A DNA stretch of 18,670 nt from an uncultured bacterium (lineage in GTDB: Bacteria > Bacteroidota > Bacteroidia > Bacteroidales > Bacteroidaceae), in contig CAJMSE010000029.1 in NCBI GenBank assembly GCA_905216025.1, forward strand, positions 1-18,670, written 5' to 3'. The translations under genes and the position numbers were made by a program. Positions 1 through 7,518 of this stretch are shown piece after piece. The notes beneath the pieces are model-generated. The model was not told the origin of the DNA, searched no databases, and worked only from the letters and a program-made list of their open reading frames with translations. How positions within the stretch are numbered: the first letter of the stretch is position 1; every line of letters begins with the position of its first letter.

Positions 1-43
1 CTGCTCCCTGTTAATCGGATTCTCAGGCGGCTTAAAAAATGGA

Positions 44-75
44 GGGTGTACCAAAAACCTAATTTTGATACACCC
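44..75. terminator. Imperfect inverted repeat, possible terminator
   Basis: GGGTGTACCAAAA (44-56) pairs with TTTTGATACACCC (63-75) with a single C/A mismatch and a 6-base loop. It lies just past the end of the minus-strand remnant that stops at 100. The A/T-rich inner part of the stem and the lack of a clear U-tract make direction and function uncertain; it may equally be a dispersed intergenic hairpin. Confidence 0.4.
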
Positions 76-99
76 CCTTCTTGCTATAACATCCGCGTG

Positions 100-225
100 T
101 CAATCATCATTATTCTTACGCGCCTTTTTCTTCGAACTCTTTTTCACCGTCTGAACCGGTACATAAAATTTTGTCGTAGACGGTGAGTAGATACCAAATG
201 TTATGCTACTAATAAGAGATACAAT
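100..225 (-). pseudogene. Possible C-terminal remnant of an unrecognised protein
   Basis: A minus-strand frame is open from just after a TAG (226-228) to a TGA at 100-102 and encodes about 41 residues with no ATG. Its end looks protein-like: a TTKFYVPVQTVKK stretch followed by a strongly basic SSKKKARKNNDD tail. The absence of a start codon and the upstream stop suggest a broken gene end rather than a functional small gene. I do not recognise the family. Its position directly beyond the truncated AlbA-type gene fits a stretch of accumulated gene fragments. Confidence 0.25.
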
Positions 226-237
226 CTATCAAAAAGG

Positions 238-780
238 CTAATCAGAGACTATTTCCCAATGCCCTCCCTTTTTAGGACCTACATAGCGGACCGTTTTGGA
301 AAGTGCGGCAAGCTCACGTTCTATTGTCTTTGTCGCGACACCGATTGCCGACGCTATCTCGGCACGTGTTGTCTGCGGGTTTTCGGTAATAAGCTCTATT
401 ATCTGTTGCTGGCGTTCGGTTAAGTTTTTAGCGACATTTTTAGCGACATTTTTAGCGACATCGGTTGTCGCTGATTCCCTTGTCGGGAGATAAAAAACAA
501 CTTTTACTGAATCTATTGTCGTTTCAATGTGCATCGGGCGACCGGTCACGTCTTGCCATCTCTTGAGTTTACGGAGACCATAGCCAAGGTTTTCCGACAG
601 ATGGGCAAGCCGGAACAATTTTGCTATTACCGGATTGCGAGGCTGGGACTCAAAGGAACTTTCCATTACTGCTAACGGCATCGGCATTCCGCCTGGATTC
701 AAGAACTCTATCCGATCATCGAAAACATGGATGCAGCTGCGACGTAGGAGAGAACCAAGCCAACATGCGCGAGGAGGTAA
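238..780 (-). pseudogene. Truncated AlbA_2/Schlafen-type ATP-binding protein, C-terminal part only
   Basis: The frame carries the end of a transcriptional-regulator-like ATP-binding protein. It includes the family motif FDDRIEFLNPGGMP, a NPVIAKLFR and LSENLGYGL segment, a three-copy VAKN repeat, and a C-terminal winged-helix domain starting LTERQQQIIELI. The motif begins upstream of position 702, so a TTG there is not a credible start. The frame stays open only back to a TAA at 781-783. Full-length members are usually several hundred residues, with an N-terminal AlbA_2 domain that is absent here. The few residues before SCIHVF do not resemble the expected family sequence, so the 5' part was probably lost by deletion or recombination. 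A functional short regulator made from an internal start cannot be excluded. Confidence 0.65.
425..460. repeat. Three tandem copies of a 12-bp unit (VAKN repeat)
   Basis: The unit TTTTTAGCGACA occurs three times without change at 425-436, 437-448 and 449-460. On the minus strand each copy encodes Val-Ala-Lys-Asn between the ATP-binding-family part and the winged helix. Because the unit is 12 bp, copy-number changes by slippage would keep the frame and only alter linker length. Confidence 0.9.
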
Positions 781-938
781 TTAATATCTCATTATTTCAT
801 AATAAATATCCCGTTGTAAAATCACAAAGTATTAATTATTGCTCTACCTAATCTCACCGAGAGAGTTCCTCCTGCCACATGGCATTGCAGAAATAAAAAT
901 AGAGGAAGTCAATGAAGAATAAAAAACACTTCAAAAAG
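781..938. other. Spacer with possible protein-end remnant on the plus strand
   Basis: No complete gene is visible between the truncated regulator and the RNA promoter. On the plus strand a frame from 836 to a TAA at 920-922 encodes about 28 residues, including PREFLLPHGIAEIKIEEV and an acidic end. This reads like the end of a protein, but it has no ATG and follows a stop at 833-835. It is at best a gene fragment; I cannot name the family. Confidence 0.25.
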
Positions 939-969
939 TTGTGAGAAGAAAAAATAATTTGTAAATTTG
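939..969 (+). promoter_or_regulatory. Bacteroidota-type promoter for the structured RNA
   Basis: TTG at 939-941 and TAAATTTG at 962-969 are separated by 20 bases. This matches the Bacteroidota -33/-7 pattern (TTG-like box and TAnnTTTG). Transcription is predicted to start near 975-977, right at the first paired base of the RNA hairpin that begins with CAGACCG. Confidence 0.6.
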
Positions 970-974
970 CCACG

Positions 975-1300
975 CAGACCGTCATTAGCAGAAGCCCCGG
1001 TCTGGGGTTAAGCATGGGCGGGATGTAAAGACATAATAAGAAAGCGTTTATCCGCGCTGATTCTTGGCTATCAGAAATTCTCGCAAAATTTCATATTCAT
1101 GTCAAGGATTAAGCAACGGTAGATGCCCGTGGATATGTAATATCTCATATCTGGCGCTATGTTTCATCAGAAACATAGGCTAGTGTGTTATTTACATATA
1201 TAAGCGTGGGCTTCTGCGTTGCCGTCCGACATGAATAAGGCAATGCGAGAAGCCTCTGATAGTAAGACGGTGACAGGTACAGATTCCTACGCTTTTTGCA
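975..1300 (+). ncRNA. Structured RNA of about 320 nt with terminator-like 3' end
   Basis: The stretch directly follows a consensus promoter and has no open frame, but many pairing segments. CAGACCG (975-981) pairs with CGGTCTG (998-1004). CTATGTTTC (1157-1165) pairs with GAAACATAG (1170-1178). ATATGTAA (1133-1140) pairs with TTACATAT (1192-1199) around it. A long hairpin pairs 1209-1223 with 1239-1254. AGCGTGGG (1203-1210) can pair with CCTACGCT (1286-1293), directly before TTTTT, giving a branched intrinsic terminator. A free-standing small RNA of the Rfam Bacteroidales-1 type, described as bounded by this promoter class and a terminator, is one candidate identity, but I cannot confirm it. 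Alternatively it is a regulatory leader of the LRR gene that follows. Confidence 0.55.
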
Positions 1301-1421
1301 TAAATATTTAAAGCCAACGAGGGGATGACCGAGGCATGAAAAGTTTATGAGTCGTTATCTATCATTAAAGTCTACTAAGACATTACCTTGGCAACAAAAT
1401 CTCAGGGTGGATGATTTACTG

Positions 1422-4400
1422 ATGGTCAAAAGATTATTTGTTCTTACCGTCATTGTTTTTAATCTTAATAGTTTATGGTCTCGTGTTCTTGACACAGGCG
1501 AACTTTACTACAAAGATCAGCAACGCAGGATAATTTTTACTTTAAATACTGTCACAAAAGAAGCTGCTGTAGGTACAGGAAGCACAAGTACTGATCATAC
1601 AGCATTATTATATCCAGAATTTGGAAGCCCGGAATGTGACACTGAGTACTGGAAAGTTTGGGAAAATATAGATATTCCAAGTACAATTATATATAATGAT
1701 GAGACATACACTGTCACCTCGGTATCAGCTAACTCTTTTTATAAGAGTACTGAGATCAAACATATTTCTTTGCCAAAAACAATTCGACGGATTGATTATC
1801 AAGCATTCGGATTTTGTGTAAATCTCACAGATTTTGATTTTCCTGCCGATTTGGAAGTAATATCATCATGTGCATTTCAAATATGCAATAAGTTAACCAA
1901 AATCATTTTACCACAAAAAGTCAGGACAATTGAAAGCTATGCCTTCCAAGACTGTACAGAAGCCAAAGAACTATTTATACCGGCAAGTTGTACATCTATT
2001 GAAGACGAGGCGTTCAATTGGTGCACAAAACTTGAAAAGATAACAATTGAAGATGGCTCGACACCTCTACAAATGGGACATTGTAATGCAAAAGGATTAT
2101 CTTATGAAGGAACAGCAGGCTATTGCTTGAGAGGCATGTTTGGAGATGCTACAGATATTAAAGAGGTGCATTGGGGCAGAGATTTGATACTGGATGCTAA
2201 TTCTGATGGATATGTATACGGCCCATTTACTTATACTTCAAATTTTTACACAAATACTGGCGGCGCTAAAGTCAAATCAACTCAACGGATCCAAAAGCTT
2301 ACTTTCGGGGACTATGTGACAGAAATTCCGCGAAATGCTTTTTATAACGGAAGCATTGGAGGATGTCTTGTGCTGCCTCCTAATTTGAAAAAAATCAATG
2401 ATGAGGCTTTTTATAGAACATCCATGGACGGAACAGTTACGCTTAACTTTCCTGCAACTCTTGAATATGTAGGTGCAAACGCCTTGACAGGACCAGATGG
2501 AATAGAGTTTAATGCTATTGAATCGGAAGCAGAAATACCTCCCGCTACTCCTTTTGAGGAGAATAAGAAATATCCACTTCCTTATTATAAAGTCAATAAT
2601 TTATTGATTACTATTCCCGCCGGTACAAGAGAAGCCTATCAAAATGATTCTTTTTGGGGAAAATTCGCATTAATTGATCCAAACGATGGGTTAGTAACCG
2701 TAAATGTAAAAACACCAGGAACCTTATATGGAAGATTAATAGCTCAAGGTGTTCAGATAGAAAGTTCGTACCGGCTAAAACTTTTAGGACAATTAAATGC
2801 AGACGACTGGTCTACGATAAAAGAAATGAAAAAACTCTATGACTTAGATTTGGAAGAGGTCAATATTGATGAAATATCTTCCGGTATGATTCCTTCAACA
2901 ATATGTCATATCAAGCTGCCAAATAGTCTAAAAATATTAGGGGAAAGTGCATTAATTAAAAGGCCGATAATGGGAACGTTGGAAATTCCAAACACATGTA
3001 CACAGATTGGTCCTGATGCTGTAAGACAAACATTAATAAATGGACTCATTCTTCCTGACAATGGAATAGAAATTATGGAAAATGCATTCTGGCACGTTGT
3101 TAATCTAGAGGAGGTAAAGTTAGGAAATGTAAACATAACAGGTGACAATGTTTTTGAATACAACAATTTAAAGAAAGTCATTCTTGGCAATGGATGCAAT
3201 ATAACCGGTAAAAATACATTTAATCTATGTTATGATTTAGAAACTATTATCATTAATGGAGATATTGAAAATATCGGTTCTTCAACATTCCATAATATTA
3301 AAGAAAAGAGCAATATCAAGGATATAGTTTTCAATGGTTGTATCCATAAATCAGGTGAAAATCTATTTTTTAATCCACTTAGTAATTCGCTTGAACCATA
3401 TTATCCCATTTGGAAACTTGAAATTAAAGATTTAGAAGGTTATTTAAAGTCTTCGTTTAACGGCATCACGTCCAGTCCGATGAATTACGCCAAAGAAGTG
3501 AGCTACAACGGAGCACCACTTACAACAATATCAATACCTGAAGGAATAACCAAGGTATCTGATGCTATGTTCCGAAATTGCTCGTCACTGAAATTTATAA
3601 CACTCCCATCAACTATTCAGTGTATAGGAGCTGCGGCTTTTGATGGATGTTCTATTGAGAGCATAACATTACCAGAATTGCTGGATACAATTGGATATGA
3701 TGCATTCAAAAATTGTTCAGTTCTTAAAGAAATAACAATACCCAAAAGTGTTGCAGTCATTGGAGCAGGTGCTTTCAATAATTGTTCTTCACTAAAAAAT
3801 GTATACTCCTTACAAAAGAATCCGATTAAACTTACGACATATAACAATTGGAGTAACGACCTACCGTTTAAAAACGTAAACTCAGAGTGTTGTCTAAATA
3901 TCCCTATTGGTACAGCAAACAAGTACCGAACAGCAAATTGGATATTACCCAAAGTTCAAGAGTTTGGAACTCTCTCTATAACCGTAGAAGGTGAAGGATT
4001 GATTGTTTACAATGACACGAAAATATCTGCAGGCACATCAGATTTTATGTTTAAGCCCTATATACCCTTTGAATTATCAATAATTCCTGGGGAAGGATAT
4101 AAAGTTCACCACGTATTATGCAATGGAGAAGACATCATAGAGAATATTATTAATAATAAGCTGTCGTTTGATGATCCTGATTCAGATATCAATTTAAATG
4201 TGGTTTTCTGTGAAAAATACACCGCTGGATACACTCTCACAACCGAAGATAATGACCTTTACAGCTTGTATCTCGACTACAACTACACAATTCCAGAAGG
4301 AATAACTGCATACACAGGTAAGCTGAACGAAGATGAGACCACACTGAATTTGACAAAGGTTGAGGGCTGCGTCATTCCTGCAGGATGTGGTGTACTCGTT

Positions 4401-4799
4401 AAGAGTAATGCTGTTGGCGACTTCACATTCAACAAGACAACTGAAACCGCAGAATTGACAAGCGACCTTAAAGGCGTCACTGAAGACACCGAGGTTACCT
4501 CACTTGCAAAAACAGGACAGATTGTGCTTACACTCGGAGTGAAAGACAATATATTAGGTTTTCGCAAGCCCGCCGGCAGTAAAATAAAAGCCAACAAAGC
4601 ATATCTTCTTGTTAATGCTACAACAAGTACGGCTAAAGGTGTGAAGATTTCTTTCGACGACGAGACAACAGATATCAACAACATCAACGCCACCAAAACA
4701 GATTCCTACGTTCCAATATACAACCTCACAGGGCAACGTGTTGCCAACGGCACAAAAGGTTTGCTGATAAAGAACGGCAAGAAAATCATAAACAAATAA
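1422..4799 (+). CDS. Large exported BspA-like leucine-rich-repeat protein
   Basis: An ATG at 1347 opens the frame, but the ATG at 1422 is preferred because MVKRLFVLTVIVFNLNSLW then forms a proper signal peptide; this gives 1125 residues. Two blocks of BspA-type LRR_5 repeats (about residues 100-230 and 720-830) show the pattern I-x-L-P-x-x-hydrophobic-x-x-I-x-x-x-A-F-x-x-C, for example TIGYDAFKNCSVLKEITIP. Less regular LRR-like sequence lies between them. An InlB-like small repeat domain follows (about 855-930, starting SITVEGEGLI), and the protein ends in the Bacteroidales tail with the YNLTGQRV motif and a basic end. Such proteins are surface or secreted and mediate binding to host or other cells; the target here is unknown. 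The tail may act in surface sorting, but that is inference. The gene is AT-rich except for its 3' end. Confidence 0.85.
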   Translation: MVKRLFVLTVIVFNLNSLWSRVLDTGELYYKDQQRRIIFTLNTVTKEAAVGTGSTSTDHTALLYPEFGSPECDTEYWKVWENIDIPSTIIYNDETYTVTSVSANSFYKSTEIKHISLPKTIRRIDYQAFGFCVNLTDFDFPADLEVISSCAFQICNKLTKIILPQKVRTIESYAFQDCTEAKELFIPASCTSIEDEAFNWCTKLEKITIEDGSTPLQMGHCNAKGLSYEGTAGYCLRGMFGDATDIKEVHWGRDLILDANSDGYVYGPFTYTSNFYTNTGGAKVKSTQRIQKLTFGDYVTEIPRNAFYNGSIGGCLVLPPNLKKINDEAFYRTSMDGTVTLNFPATLEYVGANALTGPDGIEFNAIESEAEIPPATPFEENKKYPLPYYKVNNLLITIPAGTREAYQNDSFWGKFALIDPNDGLVTVNVKTPGTLYGRLIAQGVQIESSYRLKLLGQLNADDWSTIKEMKKLYDLDLEEVNIDEISSGMIPSTICHIKLPNSLKILGESALIKRPIMGTLEIPNTCTQIGPDAVRQTLINGLILPDNGIEIMENAFWHVVNLEEVKLGNVNITGDNVFEYNNLKKVILGNGCNITGKNTFNLCYDLETIIINGDIENIGSSTFHNIKEKSNIKDIVFNGCIHKSGENLFFNPLSNSLEPYYPIWKLEIKDLEGYLKSSFNGITSSPMNYAKEVSYNGAPLTTISIPEGITKVSDAMFRNCSSLKFITLPSTIQCIGAAAFDGCSIESITLPELLDTIGYDAFKNCSVLKEITIPKSVAVIGAGAFNNCSSLKNVYSLQKNPIKLTTYNNWSNDLPFKNVNSECCLNIPIGTANKYRTANWILPKVQEFGTLSITVEGEGLIVYNDTKISAGTSDFMFKPYIPFELSIIPGEGYKVHHVLCNGEDIIENIINNKLSFDDPDSDINLNVVFCEKYTAGYTLTTEDNDLYSLYLDYNYTIPEGITAYTGKLNEDETTLNLTKVEGCVIPAGCGVLVKSNAVGDFTFNKTTETAELTSDLKGVTEDTEVTSLAKTGQIVLTLGVKDNILGFRKPAGSKIKANKAYLLVNATTSTAKGVKISFDDETTDINNINATKTDSYVPIYNLTGQRVANGTKGLLIKNGKKIINK

Positions 4800-4822
4800 A
4801 CAACAAATAATAACAAAAAAAT

Positions 4823-5002
4823 ATGAAAATGTATATAAAGCCCGAAATAGATATAATCGAAATGGAAGTTTCCCCTATACTCGCAGCAAGTCCCGGCACA
4901 AACAACGGTTATACTCTTGATAAGAATGATGAAAACCAATACGACCGTTCAAAAGGTCATTCCTCAAATTCTTTCAGCATTTGGAATTTAGAGGAAGAAT
5001 AA
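4823..5002 (+). CDS. 59-residue peptide with KPEI...ILAASPG motif
   Basis: The ATG is 23 bases after the LRR stop, preceded by an A-rich stretch without Shine-Dalgarno, which is common in Bacteroidota. The product starts MKMYIKPEIDIIEMEV, continues with SPILAASPG, then a polar Gly/Asn/Asp-rich middle, and ends SFSIWNLEEE. Short Bacteroidales peptides of this build (basic start, KP, alternating hydrophobic/acidic segment, LAAS, polar stretch, Trp plus acidic end) are familiar to me as hypothetical proteins of unknown role. There is no classical signal peptide and no conserved Cys. Spacing points to co-transcription with the LRR gene, and a strong hairpin follows 27 bases after the stop. The function is unknown; a processed or exported peptide is possible. 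Confidence 0.65.
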   Translation: MKMYIKPEIDIIEMEVSPILAASPGTNNGYTLDKNDENQYDRSKGHSSNSFSIWNLEEE

Positions 5003-5029
5003 GATAAGAGTTCTTATATAAGAAAAAAG

Positions 5030-5087
5030 TTATTCCCGCATTATGCGCCGGCAGCCGCAAGGCCGCCGGCGCATAATGCGGGAATAA
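5030..5087. terminator. Perfect 23-bp hairpin, probable bidirectional terminator
   Basis: The arms 5030-5052 and 5065-5087 are exact reverse complements over 23 bases (TTATTCCCGC start, GCGCCGGC core). Within the 12-base loop GCC (5054-5056) and GGC (5061-5063) can pair around a GCAA tetraloop. A-rich sequence precedes the stem and T-rich sequence follows it. It separates the plus-strand LRR/peptide genes from the convergent minus-strand ATPase and suits termination in both directions. Confidence 0.75.
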
Positions 5088-5181
5088 TTGTTTGCTGGTA
5101 ATGCAAATCTGACGGATAATATATATTATAGTTCTCTTCTCTATAATACTCTTCTTCCTGAAACTGATTGCCTTTCAACCA

Positions 5182-6525
5182 TCAATTCCCAAGGAAACCG
5201 GTCATATACACCGGCAAGAACGTCACCATGCCGTCTTTACGCAAATCTTTTGTATAAACTATATATTGCTGCTTGATACGCGAATGAAACTTATCGCAGA
5301 AAGCGTCAAGAGAGGCATGGGTTTTATAACCGGAAGATTTCACTTCTATCGGATTGACCTTGTCGCCAGCGGGCAGGAGGAAGTCAATCTCATAGTTGTG
5401 CTTGCCGTTCGCGGTGGGGAAAGTATGATAATACAATTCCATGCCGGAGGCTTTCAGTATCTGCGCCACCACGTTTTCATATACATAGCCAAGGTCTTTG
5501 CTCAGCTTGTCAGAGAGAAGCTTATGGTAAATGATGTTCTCCGTAAAGTCTTTGTCCCAGAATGCCAGCGTGACAAACAGGCCAGTGTCACCTAAAAACA
5601 TCTTAAACGCGACAGGGTCTTTATGGAATGCCATGCCAGGCCCTGGGTCGTTGGCATGATACGACATGTTCACCACCATAGATTCGGCCATGTTTGAAAG
5701 TGTCTCGGCAAGCCGGTCGGCACGTCCATGCTCCGTAACGCCTGACACCTGATAGCGGGAGGCATTCTTATTCAACTGTGCAGGTATTGCCTTGAACATC
5801 ATTGAGGCCCTGCCGCTTGGGTCGATGCGCATGAAATCCTTGTCGTACAGGCTGATGATCGTGCGTTTCACCTTATCTGTCTCAAGCAGACTCTTGGTCG
5901 AAAGGTATTTGCTTACAGCCTGCGGCATTCCTCCCACGAGCATGTAGATGCGGAATTCACGCATCAGTTTGCGGTTAGTGTCATCGCCAAGCGATTGCCT
6001 TTCCTCATAGAAACGGCGCAGAAGCGGGACAGTTGCCGTATCACCCATAGCCCAACGGAATTCCTCATAATCCATCGGATACATCTTCAACTCATGTTCT
6101 TCGCTTGGGATTAGAATACCTTTGACATTCTGACGGATGGAAATCAAAGAGCCCGTCTCTATATAGTCGTAGCGCCCGTCGGCTACTAAGTGCTTGATGG
6201 CTTGCCTTGCTTTAGGGCAATCCTGCACCTCATCAAAGATAATGACAGATTTCCGTTGGGTCAACGCCTTTCCTGAGCTAACCTGCAAGCGGTTGAATAT
6301 GAAGTCGAGGTCGGAAAGATCATCGAACAACGTCTTTATATCCCTGCTGCATTTGGTGAAATCTATCAGTACATAGCTCTCATACTCATTTTTGGCGAAC
6401 TGCTCAGCGATAGTCGATTTACCAACACGACGGGCTCCTTGTATCAAAAGAGCCGTCTCACCGTTGCTTGACCTCTTCCAGTCCAGCATCTTATCGTATA
6501 TCTTACGCTTGAAAATGTGCTCCAT
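5182..6525 (-). CDS. AAA_14 / DUF4143 family ATPase
   Basis: The 447-residue product has the layout of stand-alone ATPases common in Bacteroidales. An N-terminal AAA_14 domain carries Walker A GARRVGKST (30-38), Walker B VIIFDEVQ with D98/E99, and an ETGS sensor-like motif (123-126). The C-terminal DUF4143 part contains EIDFLL (from 379) and IEVKSS (K396), resembling the D...ExK core of restriction-like nucleases. The cellular role of this family is poorly defined; links to DNA transactions or toxin-like defence are speculation. The gene has its own promoter and a short leader of roughly 13 bases. It looks complete and is not in an operon. GC content is intermediate between the AT-rich LRR region and the GC-rich envelope block. 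Confidence 0.85.
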   Translation of the reverse strand: MEHIFKRKIYDKMLDWKRSSNGETALLIQGARRVGKSTIAEQFAKNEYESYVLIDFTKCSRDIKTLFDDLSDLDFIFNRLQVSSGKALTQRKSVIIFDEVQDCPKARQAIKHLVADGRYDYIETGSLISIRQNVKGILIPSEEHELKMYPMDYEEFRWAMGDTATVPLLRRFYEERQSLGDDTNRKLMREFRIYMLVGGMPQAVSKYLSTKSLLETDKVKRTIISLYDKDFMRIDPSGRASMMFKAIPAQLNKNASRYQVSGVTEHGRADRLAETLSNMAESMVVNMSYHANDPGPGMAFHKDPVAFKMFLGDTGLFVTLAFWDKDFTENIIYHKLLSDKLSKDLGYVYENVVAQILKASGMELYYHTFPTANGKHNYEIDFLLPAGDKVNPIEVKSSGYKTHASLDAFCDKFHSRIKQQYIVYTKDLRKDGMVTFLPVYMTGFLGN

Positions 6526-6544
6526 ATTTCATTGTCTTTGAGTA

Positions 6545-6576
6545 CAAAGTTAACCGTTCCGACCGAATTCTCCAAA
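6545..6576 (-). promoter_or_regulatory. Promoter of the DUF4143 ATPase
   Basis: On the minus strand TTTG (6576-6573) and TAACTTTG (6552-6545) are separated by exactly 20 bases, an excellent match to the Bacteroidota promoter consensus. The predicted start near 6538 leaves a leader of about 13 bases before the ATG at 6525. Confidence 0.7.
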
Positions 6577-6651
6577 TGTTTTCAGCAGTAAATGCACAAA
6601 TCCTCACGATTTAATTGCCGGATATTGCACGGTTTCTCACTTTTTAGCCGT

Positions 6652-6688
6652 CTTTATCTGAATGGGCCGCGGCCAATTCAGAATAAAG
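6652..6688 (-). terminator. Hairpin downstream of lpxH, probable terminator
   Basis: CTTTATCTGAATGGGCC (6652-6668) is nearly the reverse complement of GGCCAATTCAGAATAAAG (6671-6688), with a 1-base bulge, one mismatch and a 2-base loop centred on a GGCCGCGGCC palindrome. It begins 38 bases past the lpxH stop. The minus-strand sequence beyond it is only weakly U-rich, so termination is inferred from position and stability. Confidence 0.55.
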
Positions 6689-6726
6689 CTGACAGTGCTT
6701 CATCAGCTCGCCATTCCCAACTGCAC

Positions 6727-7491
6727 TTACACCTGGCTCTCCCCCTCCACATAGTCTTCGAGGAAGATGTGCTCGCCGTCGAACACGGCATAGGAGAACT
6801 GTGATATCCAGTCGCCCAGTATCATCATGCGTGCTTTCTTGCTCAGCTGCAGGTCGAGCTCGATGTGGCGGTGGCCGAAGATGAGGTAATCGACGGACGG
6901 ATGCTCGCGGATATAGCTCTTGGCATAGAGCACGAGGGGCTCCTTATGCTCTCCCATGTAGGGCGGCTCCTGCCCGTCGGGACGCTTGAGCCTGCTGCGG
7001 CGGGCCCACTCGAGGCCGAACCACATGCCCCACCGCGGATGCAGGGCCGAGAAGAGGCGCTGGCAGAGGCGGTTGTGGAAGACGGAACGGATGAGACGGA
7101 AGCCGCGGTCGGGGTCGCCGAGCCCGTCGCCATGGGCAAGCAGGAAGATGCGGTCGTATATCTCGGTGGTCAACGGCTGCTTGTGCAGCACCACGCCGCA
7201 CTCCCGTTCGAGGTAGTCGTATGCCCAGATGTCGTGGTTTCCTGTGAAGAAATGCACCTCGACACCCATGTCCGTGAGCTCAGACACCTTGCCGAGGAAG
7301 CGGGTGTAGCCGCGCGGCACGACGGTGCGGTACTCATACCAGAAATCGAACATGTCGCCGAGCATGTACACTGCGGCGGCCTTGTGCTTTATACTGTCAA
7401 GGAAACGCACGAGCCTGCGCTCGTGCATGCGCCCGTGGTCGATGGCGAGAGAGCCGAGATGGGCGTCGGAAATGAAATATACCGGTTTCAT
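6727..7491 (-). CDS. lpxH: UDP-2,3-diacylglucosamine diphosphatase
   Basis: This 254-residue calcineurin-like metallophosphoesterase has all expected metal motifs: SDAHLG (D9, H11), GDMFDFW (D46), GNHD (N85, H86), HGD (H120, D122) and GHRH (H207, H209). LpxH removes UMP from UDP-2,3-diacylglucosamine to give lipid X, the fourth step of lipid A synthesis, at the inner face of the cytoplasmic membrane. Length and motif spacing fit Bacteroidota LpxH. It lies 27 bases downstream of the DUF59 gene, and the two are probably co-transcribed. No sign of damage. Other metallophosphoesterases share the motifs, but the FDFWYEYRTVVPRG stretch after the second motif fits LpxH. Confidence 0.88.
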   Translation of the reverse strand: MKPVYFISDAHLGSLAIDHGRMHERRLVRFLDSIKHKAAAVYMLGDMFDFWYEYRTVVPRGYTRFLGKVSELTDMGVEVHFFTGNHDIWAYDYLERECGVVLHKQPLTTEIYDRIFLLAHGDGLGDPDRGFRLIRSVFHNRLCQRLFSALHPRWGMWFGLEWARRSRLKRPDGQEPPYMGEHKEPLVLYAKSYIREHPSVDYLIFGHRHIELDLQLSKKARMMILGDWISQFSYAVFDGEHIFLEDYVEGESQV

Positions 7492-7518
7492 TTTTCACTC
7501 TTCATTCTTCACTTTTCA
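7492..7518. repeat. Heptad-like spacer repeat between lpxH and the DUF59 gene
   Basis: The whole 27-base gap between the two genes is a short-period repeat. On the minus strand it is built of variants of a 7-base GAGTGAA/GAATGAA unit. The same unit family fills the spacer at 10261-10327. Confidence 0.6.

Noticed and set aside
1..99. A minus-strand frame running off the left edge (KPPENPINREQ)
   Set aside because: It reads as plausible protein but has no ATG in the window and overlaps the hairpin at 44-75; too little sequence to call a gene.
975..1300. tmRNA, RNase P RNA or 6S RNA as identity of the structured RNA
   Set aside because: No tag-peptide frame or tRNA-like end for tmRNA, no RNase P core signature, and the two ends do not form one long stem with a central bubble as in 6S RNA.
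1347..1421. Upstream ATG at 1347 as the start of the LRR protein
   Set aside because: It would put 25 polar residues before a good signal peptide; the ATG at 1422 gives a normal exported precursor. It remains possible but less likely.
2906..4939. Minus-strand frames inside and after the LRR gene
   Set aside because: They are antisense to the LRR repeats and the 59-residue peptide, which are clearly coding on the plus strand.
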